The translations under genes were made by a program, and so were the position numbers. Shown in pieces: positions 1 to 9,218 of a stretch of DNA of 37,913 bases. Under the pieces are notes generated by a model that was not told where the DNA came from, did no database searches, and saw nothing but the letters and a program-made list of their open reading frames with translations. This stretch comes from Candidatus Scatomonas merdavium (GTDB lineage: Bacteria; Bacillota; Clostridia; Lachnospirales; Lachnospiraceae): the NCBI GenBank assembly GCA_018716575.1, contig DVJR01000040.1, positions 1 to 37,913 of the forward strand, written 5' to 3'. The number at the start of each line of letters is the position of its first letter. Positions within the stretch are counted from its first letter, which is position 1.

Positions 1-187
1 GCACACAACCCTACTGAAAAAACATCTAAATCGCTAACTCACTCGGTCTACATCCAAATCGACTACTCAACCCTCTGTAAATTTCAGTAGATATGTTCTG
101 TCATAGGCTATTTCGCAGTCAGTTCCGGTCTTCTGCTCTGACGGCAAGATGCTCGAAAACACCCAGAAATCAAACACTTTTCATGAG

Positions 188-1573
188 TCAATCCTTCACG
201 CGTGACATCAATACTACCGTCTCCACATGCACAGTCATCGGAAACATGTCCGCCGGCCTCACTCTCCGCAGCTCATACCCCCGCCCGCAGAGATACTTCA
301 GATCCCGGGCCAGGGTGGCCGGGTCGCAGCTCACGTACACGATCCGCTCCGGCTGCATCTGCACCATAGTCTCCAGGAGGCTTTCCTCGCACCCTTTCCG
401 GGGCGGATCGACCACAATTACATCTGCGTGTGCCTTTTCGCCGTGCTCCTGCTCATAGCGGGCGTAATATCCGGGCAGCACCTCTTCCGCCTTTCCCACA
501 TAGAATTCCGCGTTTTCAATTCCGTTCTCCGCCGCATTCCGGCGCGCGTCCTCTATGGCCTGGGGCACGATCTCCACGCCGTACACTTTTCCGGCCTGTC
601 TGGCCAGGAAGAGAGAGATCGTCCCGATTCCGCAGTAGAGATCCCATACGGTCTCGCTGCCGGTGAGCCCAGCGAATTCCAGAGCCGTTTCATACAGTCT
701 TTTGGTCTGGACGGGATTGACCTGATAGAAGGACAGCGGCGAAATCCGGTATTTCACCGGGCCAATGCAGTCCGTAATATACGGCCTCCCCCAGACTGTG
801 GAAACATTATCTCCCAGGATCACATTGGTGCGGGCCGTGTTGCTGCTGAAGGTAATGCCGGCCATGCCCTTTATCTTCTTCAGGCGGCTCACCAGCCTCT
901 CCGGGGCCGGCAGCTCCGCGCCGTTTATCACCAGGCAGACGATCATCTCTCCCGTAGAGAAGCCGCGGCGCACCAGCACATGGCGCACCAGGCCCCGGCC
1001 GTCCGCCTCGTCATAGGCCGGAATCCTGTTCTCCCGCATCCAGTCCAGCACGCCCTCCAGCACCGGCCGGTTCTCCGGCGCGCCCAGCAGGCAGTCCTTG
1101 CAGGGGATGATCGTGTGGGTCCGCCCCGCATAAAAGCCGGCCACCAGATTTCCTTCCCGGTCATATCCGATGGGAAACTGTGCCTTATTCCGGTAGCGCC
1201 AGGGATCTTCCATACCGATAATGGGCTCCATGGGCGGATTTTCAAAGCCGCCGATCCGCTGCAGGTCGTTTTTTACCTTGTTTTCCTTATACCGGAGCTG
1301 TTCCCGGTAGTCCAGCATCTGAAGCTGGCAGCCGCCGCACTGGCGTGCGACCGGGCAGCGGGGCTCCACGCGGTTTTCCGACGGCGTCAGGATCTCCATC
1401 AGCCGGCCGTATCCGTAATTTTTCTTTGCCTTGATCACCTTTGCCCGGATGACGTCTCCGATTACCGTATCCTTCACAAACAGCGTATAGCCGTCTGCCT
1501 TCCCGATGCCTTCCCCGTTCTGTCCCATGTCCTCGATCCGCACTGTCACCAGATCATTTTTCTGATAGCCCAT
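188..1573 (-). CDS. rlmD: 23S rRNA (uracil-5-)-methyltransferase RlmD/RumA (TRAM + SAM methyltransferase)
   Basis: ORF 188..1597; Fe-S Cys motif CPVARQCGGCQLQ...CKDC, SAM region DLYCGIGTISLFLA, catalytic VSCDPATLARDL, C-terminal MTVHVETVVLMSR. Start moved to MGYQKN because GGGAG lies upstream of that ATG; the upstream ATG lacks an RBS. Confidence 0.95.
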   Translation of the reverse strand: MGYQKNDLVTVRIEDMGQNGEGIGKADGYTLFVKDTVIGDVIRAKVIKAKKNYGYGRLMEILTPSENRVEPRCPVARQCGGCQLQMLDYREQLRYKENKVKNDLQRIGGFENPPMEPIIGMEDPWRYRNKAQFPIGYDREGNLVAGFYAGRTHTIIPCKDCLLGAPENRPVLEGVLDWMRENRIPAYDEADGRGLVRHVLVRRGFSTGEMIVCLVINGAELPAPERLVSRLKKIKGMAGITFSSNTARTNVILGDNVSTVWGRPYITDCIGPVKYRISPLSFYQVNPVQTKRLYETALEFAGLTGSETVWDLYCGIGTISLFLARQAGKVYGVEIVPQAIEDARRNAAENGIENAEFYVGKAEEVLPGYYARYEQEHGEKAHADVIVVDPPRKGCEESLLETMVQMQPERIVYVSCDPATLARDLKYLCGRGYELRRVRPADMFPMTVHVETVVLMSRVKD

Positions 1574-1655
1574 TCTGTCTCCCATCTCTTTCTTCATTTT
1601 CAGTCAGAATTTAAAAGGGGCGAAGCCGTCTCAAGCTGCCTCGTCCCTCTGCTTT

Positions 1656-2603
1656 TCATATCTCTCCGGTTCTCCGGATATTGGATTCGAAAATCCGGTT
1701 GTATCCCAGCCATTCGTCCTTTTCCCCGGCGTTTTCCAGCACCTCTCTCAGGGTCTCCATGCGGGCGTCCGTATTGTCCGCCAGATTCAGCGCCAGCGCC
1801 TCCGCCAGAGCCGGCTTCTTGGGAGATCCGTATTCCAGTTCCCCGTGATGGGCCAGAATACAGTGCTTCAGCTCATTTTCCAGCTTCGCGGGGAATCCCG
1901 GAATCGCCGCCGCACCGTCATGCACCATCTCCGCGCCGATCATGATATGGCCCAGAAGCTGGCCGTCGTCGGTATAGTCATTCTGGGGAAATGCGGAAAG
2001 CTCCCGCGTCTTTCCGATATCGTGAAAAATGGCGGCCGTAATCAGCAGATCTCTGTTCAGCACCGGATAGGCCTTCGTGAAATACTGGCAAAGGCGGGTC
2101 ACGCTCAGCGTGTGCTCCAGCAGGCCGCCGATAAATCCGTGATGAACGCTTTTTGCCGCGGAACTGCTCCGGAAGCGGCGTATGAACTCCTGATCCTCCA
2201 CAAAATACCGCTTCAAAAGCGCCGAAAGATAGGGATTGCCGACGCTTTCCACATAGGTCAGCAGCTCCTGATACATTTTCTCAATATCATAGCGGCTGGA
2301 GGGCAGATAATCCGCCGGATCATACTCTCCCTCTGACGCCTTCCGCGCCCGCTTGATGGAGATTTGCAGAGCGCCCGCGAAGCTGTTCACGTCGCCCATC
2401 ACTTCTATGTAATCCAGGGCTTCGAACTCGTCGATTCCCACAGAATTAGGCTCCCATATCTTTCCGTCTATGGTGCCGGTCTTATCCTGCAGAATCACGT
2501 TATCATAGGGCTTTCCGTTTTTGGTCACAGCAGACTGCCGGAATTTACACAGATAAATTCCGGAAATCCGGGTGCCCTCCCGCAGTTCCCTGATATATTT
2601 CAT
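1656..2603 (-). CDS. 3'-5' exoribonuclease YhaM family (OB-fold + HD domain)
   Basis: N-terminal OB-fold (ISGIYLCKFRQSAVTKNGKPYDNVILQDKTGTIDGKIW), HD motif FHDIGKTRELS, HHGELEYGSPKKPALAEALALNLADN. Confidence 0.88.
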   Translation of the reverse strand: MKYIRELREGTRISGIYLCKFRQSAVTKNGKPYDNVILQDKTGTIDGKIWEPNSVGIDEFEALDYIEVMGDVNSFAGALQISIKRARKASEGEYDPADYLPSSRYDIEKMYQELLTYVESVGNPYLSALLKRYFVEDQEFIRRFRSSSAAKSVHHGFIGGLLEHTLSVTRLCQYFTKAYPVLNRDLLITAAIFHDIGKTRELSAFPQNDYTDDGQLLGHIMIGAEMVHDGAAAIPGFPAKLENELKHCILAHHGELEYGSPKKPALAEALALNLADNTDARMETLREVLENAGEKDEWLGYNRIFESNIRRTGEI

Positions 2604-2670
2604 AATAATACTCCTCCTCCGCCTGCCGGACAGGCGATTGCTCTCTCTTTTTATTCTGCCGCTGTATTTC

Positions 2671-3957
2671 CTATATCTCTCCCACCGTCACGTCGAAGGT
2701 CACTTCCACATAGCCCTCCGCGCCCATGCGCATGGCCGCCACAGTCACGGTCTGCCCGGGAGTGAGCTCCTTCAGGCTGTTGAAATACTCCCGGATGGTG
2801 GAGACTTCCGTATCCCCGACACGGACGATTACGTCATATTCCTTGATGCCCGAAAGCATGGCCGGAGAATCCGCCTGCACAGACGTGACCAGCACGCCCT
2901 TGGGGATTCCCGTTCTCTCGGAGATTTCCGCCGTCACATCCTGGCCCCGGATGCCGATATAGGCCTGGGCCTCGTCATTGGACAGCCGTTCGATCAGCTC
3001 CTTAATCTGGGAAATGGCCAGTCCGGTGACAATATTCTTATTCTCCGAAGTGCTGTAGCTCTGGGCGATAATACCTACGATCTCTCCGTCCAGGTTCACC
3101 AGTATGCCGCTGCCGTCGCTGCTGCCCAGGATATCCGTGGTCAGCAGATTGTATTCCGTATCCAGAGTGGATATCTTATTGGTGACGGAGGTGACGACGC
3201 CGTAAGCCACCGAATCGCTGTACCCGATGGGGCTTCCCAGGGCCAGCACCGGCTCTCCCTGAGATACGCTGTAGGAATTTCCCAGCGGGGCCACTTCGAT
3301 ATTCTCCAGGGTTGTCTCATCCACATCCTCGCGGCCCACCCGCAGAATCGTCAGCCCGGTATTGCCGTCATGGCGCTGATAAATGGCGTCAACCATGGTA
3401 CCGTCAAAAAACGTCACCTGTATGCGCTCCACGTTCTCCACCACACGGTACTCTGTCAGCACGAACAGATCCTGGCCGTTGTCCGCCACAATCAGTCCGG
3501 AAATCTGCTGCTGATTCTCATAATTCTGATTGAAATAATCCATCTGACTGGTAATGCCGATGACAGTCACCAGCGCGCGCTTGGGCGTCTCCGCCACAGC
3601 CAGCATTTCCTGATAGACCTCCCGGTAATCCTCCAGGCTGATGGTTCCTTCCGACTCTGCCTCCTGAGTCGGCTCCGGCGTGGGCGTCTCCGTCTGCTGA
3701 ACCTCCTGTGTGGGTTCCGGAGTAGGCGTGGTTTCCGACTCCGGCGTATCATCTGACGGGATGCTCACCGGCGGCGGGCTTTCCGTCCCCACCAGCTCTT
3801 CCGCAACAGGCACCATTTTGACAAACACGAAGGCCGCAATGATGCCTGCCGCCACGGCTGCCGCCGCTATTGCCGCAATTTTCAGCAGCAGCGCCCGTTT
3901 GTTCAGCGGTTTCTTCTTGATTACTTCTTTGATAAAATGATAGGGTTTTTCATCCAT
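2671..3957 (-). CDS. HtrA-like trypsin-fold membrane protein with C-terminal PDZ domain (catalytic residues apparently degenerate)
   Basis: N-terminal TM, Thr/Pro/Glu-rich linker, trypsin-like fold motifs, PDZ (GVLVTSVQADSPAMLSGIKEYDVIVRVGDTEV). Start at MDEKPYHF preceded by GGGGGA. Confidence 0.85.
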   Translation of the reverse strand: MDEKPYHFIKEVIKKKPLNKRALLLKIAAIAAAAVAAGIIAAFVFVKMVPVAEELVGTESPPPVSIPSDDTPESETTPTPEPTQEVQQTETPTPEPTQEAESEGTISLEDYREVYQEMLAVAETPKRALVTVIGITSQMDYFNQNYENQQQISGLIVADNGQDLFVLTEYRVVENVERIQVTFFDGTMVDAIYQRHDGNTGLTILRVGREDVDETTLENIEVAPLGNSYSVSQGEPVLALGSPIGYSDSVAYGVVTSVTNKISTLDTEYNLLTTDILGSSDGSGILVNLDGEIVGIIAQSYSTSENKNIVTGLAISQIKELIERLSNDEAQAYIGIRGQDVTAEISERTGIPKGVLVTSVQADSPAMLSGIKEYDVIVRVGDTEVSTIREYFNSLKELTPGQTVTVAAMRMGAEGYVEVTFDVTVGEI

Positions 3958-4101
3958 AAGCAAATCCCCCATATCAAAAACCTGTATAATCCTGAATTAT
4001 TTTAACAGAAACATATGAACATTCTATGAATAATTTGGCGGAAAAAGCTCTTTTCCAGAGGAAGATTTTAGAGTACAATAGGGGCAGGAAAGGAAACAGT
4101 C

Positions 4102-6480
4102 ATGAACGAAAAAGCTCTTAAAATTCTGGAATACGATAAAATTATAGATATGCTGACCCGCTGTGCGTCTTCCCCTCTTGGGCAGGCGCGGTGCCGGGTT
4201 CTGACTCCGTCCGGCGACCTCGCCGCCATCCGCTCCATGCAGAGCCAGACGGCAGACGCCCTGAAGCGCCTGTTCCGAAAGGGCAGCATCTCCTTTGGAA
4301 ATGCCAGAGACATCCGGCCATCTCTGAAAAGGCTGTCCGTAGGCGGCTCTCTGAATCAGTCCGAGCTGCTGGCCATAGCCGGGCTTCTGGAAAACGCGGG
4401 ACGTGTAAAGGCTTACGGGCGTCATGAAAATGCAGATACCGCTGCCGACAGCCTGGATGCCTTTTTCGAAGGGCTGGAGCCGGCGGCGCCCCTGTCGTCA
4501 GAGATCCGCCGCTGCTTTCCCTCTGAGGATGAGGTCAGCGACGACGCCAGCCCCGCTCTGCGCCAGATCCGCCGCTCTATACGCACCAGCGGCGAACGGA
4601 TACACGCGCAACTGAACAGCATGGTAAACGGTCCCTTGCGGACATACCTGCAGGACGCCGTCATCACCATGCGAAACGGGCGCTACTGCATTCCTGTCAA
4701 ATCGGAATACCGCTCCCAGGTCCCCGGTATGATACACGACCAGTCCTCCACCGGTTCCACGATCTTCGTGGAGCCTGTGGCTGTTGTGAAGCTGAACAAC
4801 GATATCCGGGAGCTGGAGATTCAGGAGGCACGGGAGATCGAAGCCATACTGGCAGCCTTAAGCGAGCAGACCGCCCAGTATACGGAACTTTTGCAGTATG
4901 ATATGGAGACCCTGGCCGAGCTGGACTTTATTTTCGCCCGGGCGTCCCTGGCCATGGAAATGAACGCCACCGAACCGGTATTCAACACGGACGGCGTCAT
5001 CCGGCTGCGGCAGGCCCGTCACCCCCTGATCGACAGGAAGAAGGTGGTGCCCATCGACCTGACCCTGGGTGAGACCTTTGACCTTCTGGTGGTGACAGGG
5101 CCAAACACGGGCGGCAAAACCGTTTCCCTGAAAACGGCGGGCCTTCTGTCCCTGCTGGGACAGTCCGGCCTTCATATTCCGGCCCTGGACCGGTCCAGCC
5201 TGGCTGTATTTGACGAGATTTACGCGGATATCGGCGACGAGCAGAGCATCGAGCAGTCCTTAAGTACCTTTTCCTCCCACATGACCAATGTAGTCTCATT
5301 TCTGGAAAAGGCGGACCGCCGTTCGCTGGTGCTCTTCGATGAGCTGGGAGCCGGCACTGACCCCACGGAAGGGGCCGCTCTGGCCATCGCCATCCTCTCC
5401 CATCTCCATTCCCAGGGGATACGGACCATGGCCACTACCCACTACAGTGAGCTGAAGATCTACGCCCTGTCCACAGACGGGGTGGAGAACGCCTGCTGTG
5501 AATTCGACGTGGAGACCCTGCGTCCCACTTACCGCCTGCTGATCGGCGTTCCCGGGAAGAGCAACGCCTTCGCGATCTCCTCCAAGCTGGGGCTGCCCGA
5601 CTACATCATCCAGGCCGCCCGGGAGCAGATCAGCGAGCAGGATGAATCTTTCGAGGACGTGCTGACTTCTCTGGAGCAGAGCCGTGTGACCCTGGAGAGA
5701 GAACGGCAGGAAGTGGAACGCTACCGCCGCGAGGCGGAGGAGCTGCGGCAGCAGCTTTCGGAAAAACAGGAAAAGCTCACCGCCCAGAGGGAACGGATTC
5801 TCCAGAAGGCCAACGAGGAGGCCCACGCCATCCTGCGGGAAGCCAAAGAATACGCCGACCAGACCATGCGGGATTTCCAGAAATTCGGAAAGACCTCTAT
5901 TTCCGCCAGGGAAATGGAGAAGCGCCGGTCCGCCCTGCGGGAAAAGATGGACAAAGCCGGAGCGAAGGCTGCTCTGAAGCCGGCGGAACGCCCGGCGGGC
6001 ACCCTGAAGCCCTCCGACCTGTCCATCGGCGATACGGTAAAGGTGCTGAGCATGAATCTGAAGGGTACGGTCAGCACCCGTCCGGACTCCAAAGGAAATC
6101 TTTTCGTCCAGATGGGGATTATCCGCTCCAAGGTGAATATTTCCGATCTGCAGCTCATCGACGAACCGGTTATCACCGGAAAGGGCTTTGCAAAGACGGG
6201 CTCCGGCCGCCTGAAAATGAGCAAGTCCGCATCCGTCCGCACGGAGATCAATCTGCTGGGATGCACGGTGGACGAGGCCGTGGCCGAACTGGATAAATAT
6301 CTGGACGACGCCTATCTGGCACATCTGCCCAGCGTCCGCATCGTTCACGGAAAAGGCACCGGCGCTCTGCGTAAGGGAATTCACGCCTATCTGCGCACAC
6401 AGAAGCACATAGCCGATTTCCATCTGGCAGAATTCGGGGAGGGCGACGCCGGAGTAACAATTGTCACTTTCAAAAAATGA
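4102..6480 (+). CDS. mutS2: Endonuclease MutS2
   Basis: Walker A GPNTGGKTVSLKT, MutS ABC signature region, coiled coil, C-terminal Smr domain (INLLGCTVDEAV...VRIVHGKGTGALRKGI). Confidence 0.96.
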   Translation: MNEKALKILEYDKIIDMLTRCASSPLGQARCRVLTPSGDLAAIRSMQSQTADALKRLFRKGSISFGNARDIRPSLKRLSVGGSLNQSELLAIAGLLENAGRVKAYGRHENADTAADSLDAFFEGLEPAAPLSSEIRRCFPSEDEVSDDASPALRQIRRSIRTSGERIHAQLNSMVNGPLRTYLQDAVITMRNGRYCIPVKSEYRSQVPGMIHDQSSTGSTIFVEPVAVVKLNNDIRELEIQEAREIEAILAALSEQTAQYTELLQYDMETLAELDFIFARASLAMEMNATEPVFNTDGVIRLRQARHPLIDRKKVVPIDLTLGETFDLLVVTGPNTGGKTVSLKTAGLLSLLGQSGLHIPALDRSSLAVFDEIYADIGDEQSIEQSLSTFSSHMTNVVSFLEKADRRSLVLFDELGAGTDPTEGAALAIAILSHLHSQGIRTMATTHYSELKIYALSTDGVENACCEFDVETLRPTYRLLIGVPGKSNAFAISSKLGLPDYIIQAAREQISEQDESFEDVLTSLEQSRVTLERERQEVERYRREAEELRQQLSEKQEKLTAQRERILQKANEEAHAILREAKEYADQTMRDFQKFGKTSISAREMEKRRSALREKMDKAGAKAALKPAERPAGTLKPSDLSIGDTVKVLSMNLKGTVSTRPDSKGNLFVQMGIIRSKVNISDLQLIDEPVITGKGFAKTGSGRLKMSKSASVRTEINLLGCTVDEAVAELDKYLDDAYLAHLPSVRIVHGKGTGALRKGIHAYLRTQKHIADFHLAEFGEGDAGVTIVTFKK

Positions 6481-6496
6481 GGAGGAATGACTGACC

Positions 6497-7198
6497 ATGA
6501 TCGCAAAACAGAAAATTCTCATCGTAGATGACGATAACAATATCGCAGAGCTGATCTCTCTCTATCTGACGAAGGAATGCTATGAGTGCCAGATCGTCAA
6601 TGACGGCGAGGCGGCGCTGCAGGTGCTGGATTCCTTCCAGCCCAACCTGGTGCTGCTGGATCTGATGCTGCCCGGTATGGACGGCTACCAGGTCTGCCGG
6701 GAGATCCGTCACAAATCCAATCTGCCCATCATCATGCTTTCCGCCAAAGGAGAGATTTTCGACAAAGTGCTGGGCCTGGAGCTGGGCGCTGACGATTACA
6801 TCATCAAGCCCTTCGATTCCAAGGAACTGGTAGCACGTGTCAAGGCGGTACTCCGCCGCTTCCAGCCCGCTGCGCCCGCTGCTTCCCAGACCAACGGAAA
6901 GTACGTGGAATATCCGGATCTGATAGTGAATCAGACCAATTATTCCGTTCTTTATAAAGGCGAAACGGTGGATATGCCTCCCAAGGAGCTGGAGCTTCTG
7001 TATTTTCTGGCTTCTTCGCCCAATCAGGTATTCACAAGAGAACAGCTTCTGGATCACATATGGGGCTATGAATACATCGGCGATACCCGGACTGTAGATG
7101 TGCATATCAAACGCCTCCGGGAAAAAATCAAAGACCACGCGAACTGGTCTATCAGCACCGTCTGGGGCATCGGTTATAAATTTGAGGTTAAATCGTAA
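6497..7198 (+). CDS. OmpR/PhoB-family response regulator
   Basis: Receiver domain ILIVDDDNNIAEL...LLDLMLPGMDG...KPFDSKELVARV plus winged helix DNA-binding domain; GGAGGA upstream. Confidence 0.95.
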   Translation: MIAKQKILIVDDDNNIAELISLYLTKECYECQIVNDGEAALQVLDSFQPNLVLLDLMLPGMDGYQVCREIRHKSNLPIIMLSAKGEIFDKVLGLELGADDYIIKPFDSKELVARVKAVLRRFQPAAPAASQTNGKYVEYPDLIVNQTNYSVLYKGETVDMPPKELELLYFLASSPNQVFTREQLLDHIWGYEYIGDTRTVDVHIKRLREKIKDHANWSISTVWGIGYKFEVKS

Positions 7199-8628
7199 TG
7201 AAACAGAGGCTTTTCTGGAAATTTCTGATTATATATATACTGATCGGAATCGCCGGCTTCGTAATGATCGCCACTCTGGGCTCCCGTGTGACCGAGAAAG
7301 CACTTGTGGATACCAGGAGCATGTCCCTGTACAGGGAGGCTTCCCGCATCGCCACCTATCAGGCTTCCCGTTACTATACAGGCGACAGCTCACTGGAAGA
7401 TACCTACGGCAACCTGACGGCGCTGGCTGATTTTCAGGACACACAGATCTGGCTGGTCAGCACAGACGGTGAAATTTTCCTGAACACAAGTGAAGCGCTC
7501 AGTCCTGAGGATACTGATGTGCTGGAGGACTTCGATCCCATCGACCTGGGTTCGGATTATTACACTATCGGCCGGTTCTTCGGTTATTTTAACAGCGATA
7601 TGTTAAGCGTCATGGTTCCCGTAACCTCACGCCTGAACATACAGGGCTACGTTGCCGTCCACCTGCCCATGAACCAGATCTATCAGGAACGCGAGGTGCT
7701 GCTGGGGCGGTTCTATATTCTGTTCCTGCTCCTGTTCCTTCTGTTTCTGTCGGTCCTGATTCTGGTGGTCTTTACAGTCAACCGGCCTCTGAAAAAAATT
7801 ATCCGGGGCGCTCAGGAATACGCTGCCGGAAATCTGGAATACAATATTTCCGTAGCCTCCAACGATGAAATGGGCTACCTGGCACGCACCCTGAACTATA
7901 TGTCGGACGAGATGAACAAAACCGGAGAATATCAGCGAAAATTCATCGCCAACGTATCCCATGATTTCCGTTCTCCTCTGACCTCTATCAAGGGCTACGT
8001 GGAGGCTATTCTGGACGGGACAATCCCGCCGGAGATGCAGGAACGGTATCTGAAAATCGTACTTTTCGAAACAGACCGGTTAAATAAGCTTACCCGGAGC
8101 ATGCTGACGCTGAACAATGTAGATGCCCAGGGCTATCTGCTGGATATTACAGATTTCGACATCAACACTGTTATCAAGGATACCGCCGCCTCCTTTGAGG
8201 GAACCTGCACCTCCAAACATATTTCTATCGAGCTGCTCCTGGCCGCTGAGACCCTGTACGTCTCCGCCGACTATGGCAAAATCCAGCAGGTGCTGTACAA
8301 CCTTATTGACAACGCCATCAAATTCAGCCGCAATGATTCTTCCATACAGGTGGAAACCACAGAACGCCACGGCAAAGTTTCCGTATCCGTGCGGGATCAC
8401 GGCATCGGAATTCCGCGGAACGCCATTTCCAAAATCTGGGACCGTTTTTATAAGATTGACTCTTCCCGGGGCAAAGACCGGAAGGGCACCGGCCTGGGAC
8501 TGGCCATCGTCAAGGAAATCATTAATGCCCACAATCAGAATATCAATGTAGTCAGCACGGAAGGAGCCGGAACGGAATTTGTTTTCACTCTGGATAAGGC
8601 AGGAGCGAAAAAAGCGTCTCAAACGTGA
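7198..8628 (+). CDS. HAMP-domain sensor histidine kinase
   Basis: Two TM segments, HAMP, H-box FIANVSHDFRSPLTSIKGY, N-box NLIDNAIKFS, G-boxes DHGIGIP / GTGLGLAIVKEI. Start overlaps the RR stop (TAATG). Confidence 0.95.
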   Translation: MKQRLFWKFLIIYILIGIAGFVMIATLGSRVTEKALVDTRSMSLYREASRIATYQASRYYTGDSSLEDTYGNLTALADFQDTQIWLVSTDGEIFLNTSEALSPEDTDVLEDFDPIDLGSDYYTIGRFFGYFNSDMLSVMVPVTSRLNIQGYVAVHLPMNQIYQEREVLLGRFYILFLLLFLLFLSVLILVVFTVNRPLKKIIRGAQEYAAGNLEYNISVASNDEMGYLARTLNYMSDEMNKTGEYQRKFIANVSHDFRSPLTSIKGYVEAILDGTIPPEMQERYLKIVLFETDRLNKLTRSMLTLNNVDAQGYLLDITDFDINTVIKDTAASFEGTCTSKHISIELLLAAETLYVSADYGKIQQVLYNLIDNAIKFSRNDSSIQVETTERHGKVSVSVRDHGIGIPRNAISKIWDRFYKIDSSRGKDRKGTGLGLAIVKEIINAHNQNINVVSTEGAGTEFVFTLDKAGAKKASQT

Positions 8629-8656
8629 CACACTGTCCGCGTTTGAGACGCTTTTT
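8609..8656. terminator. Bidirectional rho-independent terminator shared by the convergent histidine kinase and trmL genes
   Basis: Perfect 17-bp stem AAAAAGCGTCTCAAACG / CGTTTGAGACGCTTTTT, A-tract and T-tract at either side. Confidence 0.9.
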
Positions 8657-8673
8657 CACTGAAATTTCTTCCG

Positions 8674-9171
8674 TTACCAGGGGCGGCTCCGCAGATGCCC
8701 TGTTCCGGTCATTTTTTCAAAGCCATGCTGCCGAAGGGCCTCATACAGGATGATGGCCGCCGAGTTGCCCAGATTCAGGGAACGGGTCTCCTCCAGCATG
8801 GGAATCCGTATGGCCGTATCCCGGTTTTCCCACAGGATCTCCTCCGGAATCCCGGCGCTTTCCTTGCCGAACATGATATAACAGCCGTCTTCATACTCGA
8901 CCTCCGTATACATTCGCGGCGCTTTAGTGCTTGCATAATAAATCTTCGCGCCGGGATTTCTCTCCAGAAAATCCCGGTAGTCGATATAGGTGGTTACATC
9001 CAGCCTGTCCCAGTAATCCATTCCCGCCCGCTTCAGAGCTTTTTCATTGATTTTAAAGCCCAGCGGTTCGATCAGATGAAGACTGGTTCCTGTAGCTGCG
9101 CAGGTTCGTCCGATATTCCCGGTATTGGCCGGTATCTCCGGCTCATGAAGCACGATATGAAAGTGCGCCAT
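8674..9171 (-). CDS. trmL: tRNA (cytidine(34)-2'-O)-methyltransferase TrmL (SPOUT)
   Basis: MAHFHIVLHEPEIPANTGNIGRTCAATGTSLHLIEPLGF ... MFGKESAGIPEE ... IPMLEETRSLNLGNSAAIILYEALRQ. Start placed at MAHFHIV. Confidence 0.94.
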   Translation of the reverse strand: MAHFHIVLHEPEIPANTGNIGRTCAATGTSLHLIEPLGFKINEKALKRAGMDYWDRLDVTTYIDYRDFLERNPGAKIYYASTKAPRMYTEVEYEDGCYIMFGKESAGIPEEILWENRDTAIRIPMLEETRSLNLGNSAAIILYEALRQHGFEKMTGTGHLRSRPW

Positions 9172-9218
9172 CCCTTTTCGTCCTTTCTGTCTCCGTATTT
9201 CCCCGTTTCTCAGTTGTG

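Noticed and set aside
227-1945. 572-aa plus-strand ORF antisense to rlmD
   Set aside because: Low-complexity Arg/His/Pro-rich shadow ORF opposite a well-supported gene; no domain recognised.
2572-3756. 394-aa plus-strand ORF antisense to the HtrA-like gene
   Set aside because: Composition typical of antisense translation; no RBS or domain; the minus-strand gene is convincing.
5296-6540. 414-aa minus-strand ORF opposite mutS2
   Set aside because: Shadow ORF in a high-confidence mutS2 coding region.
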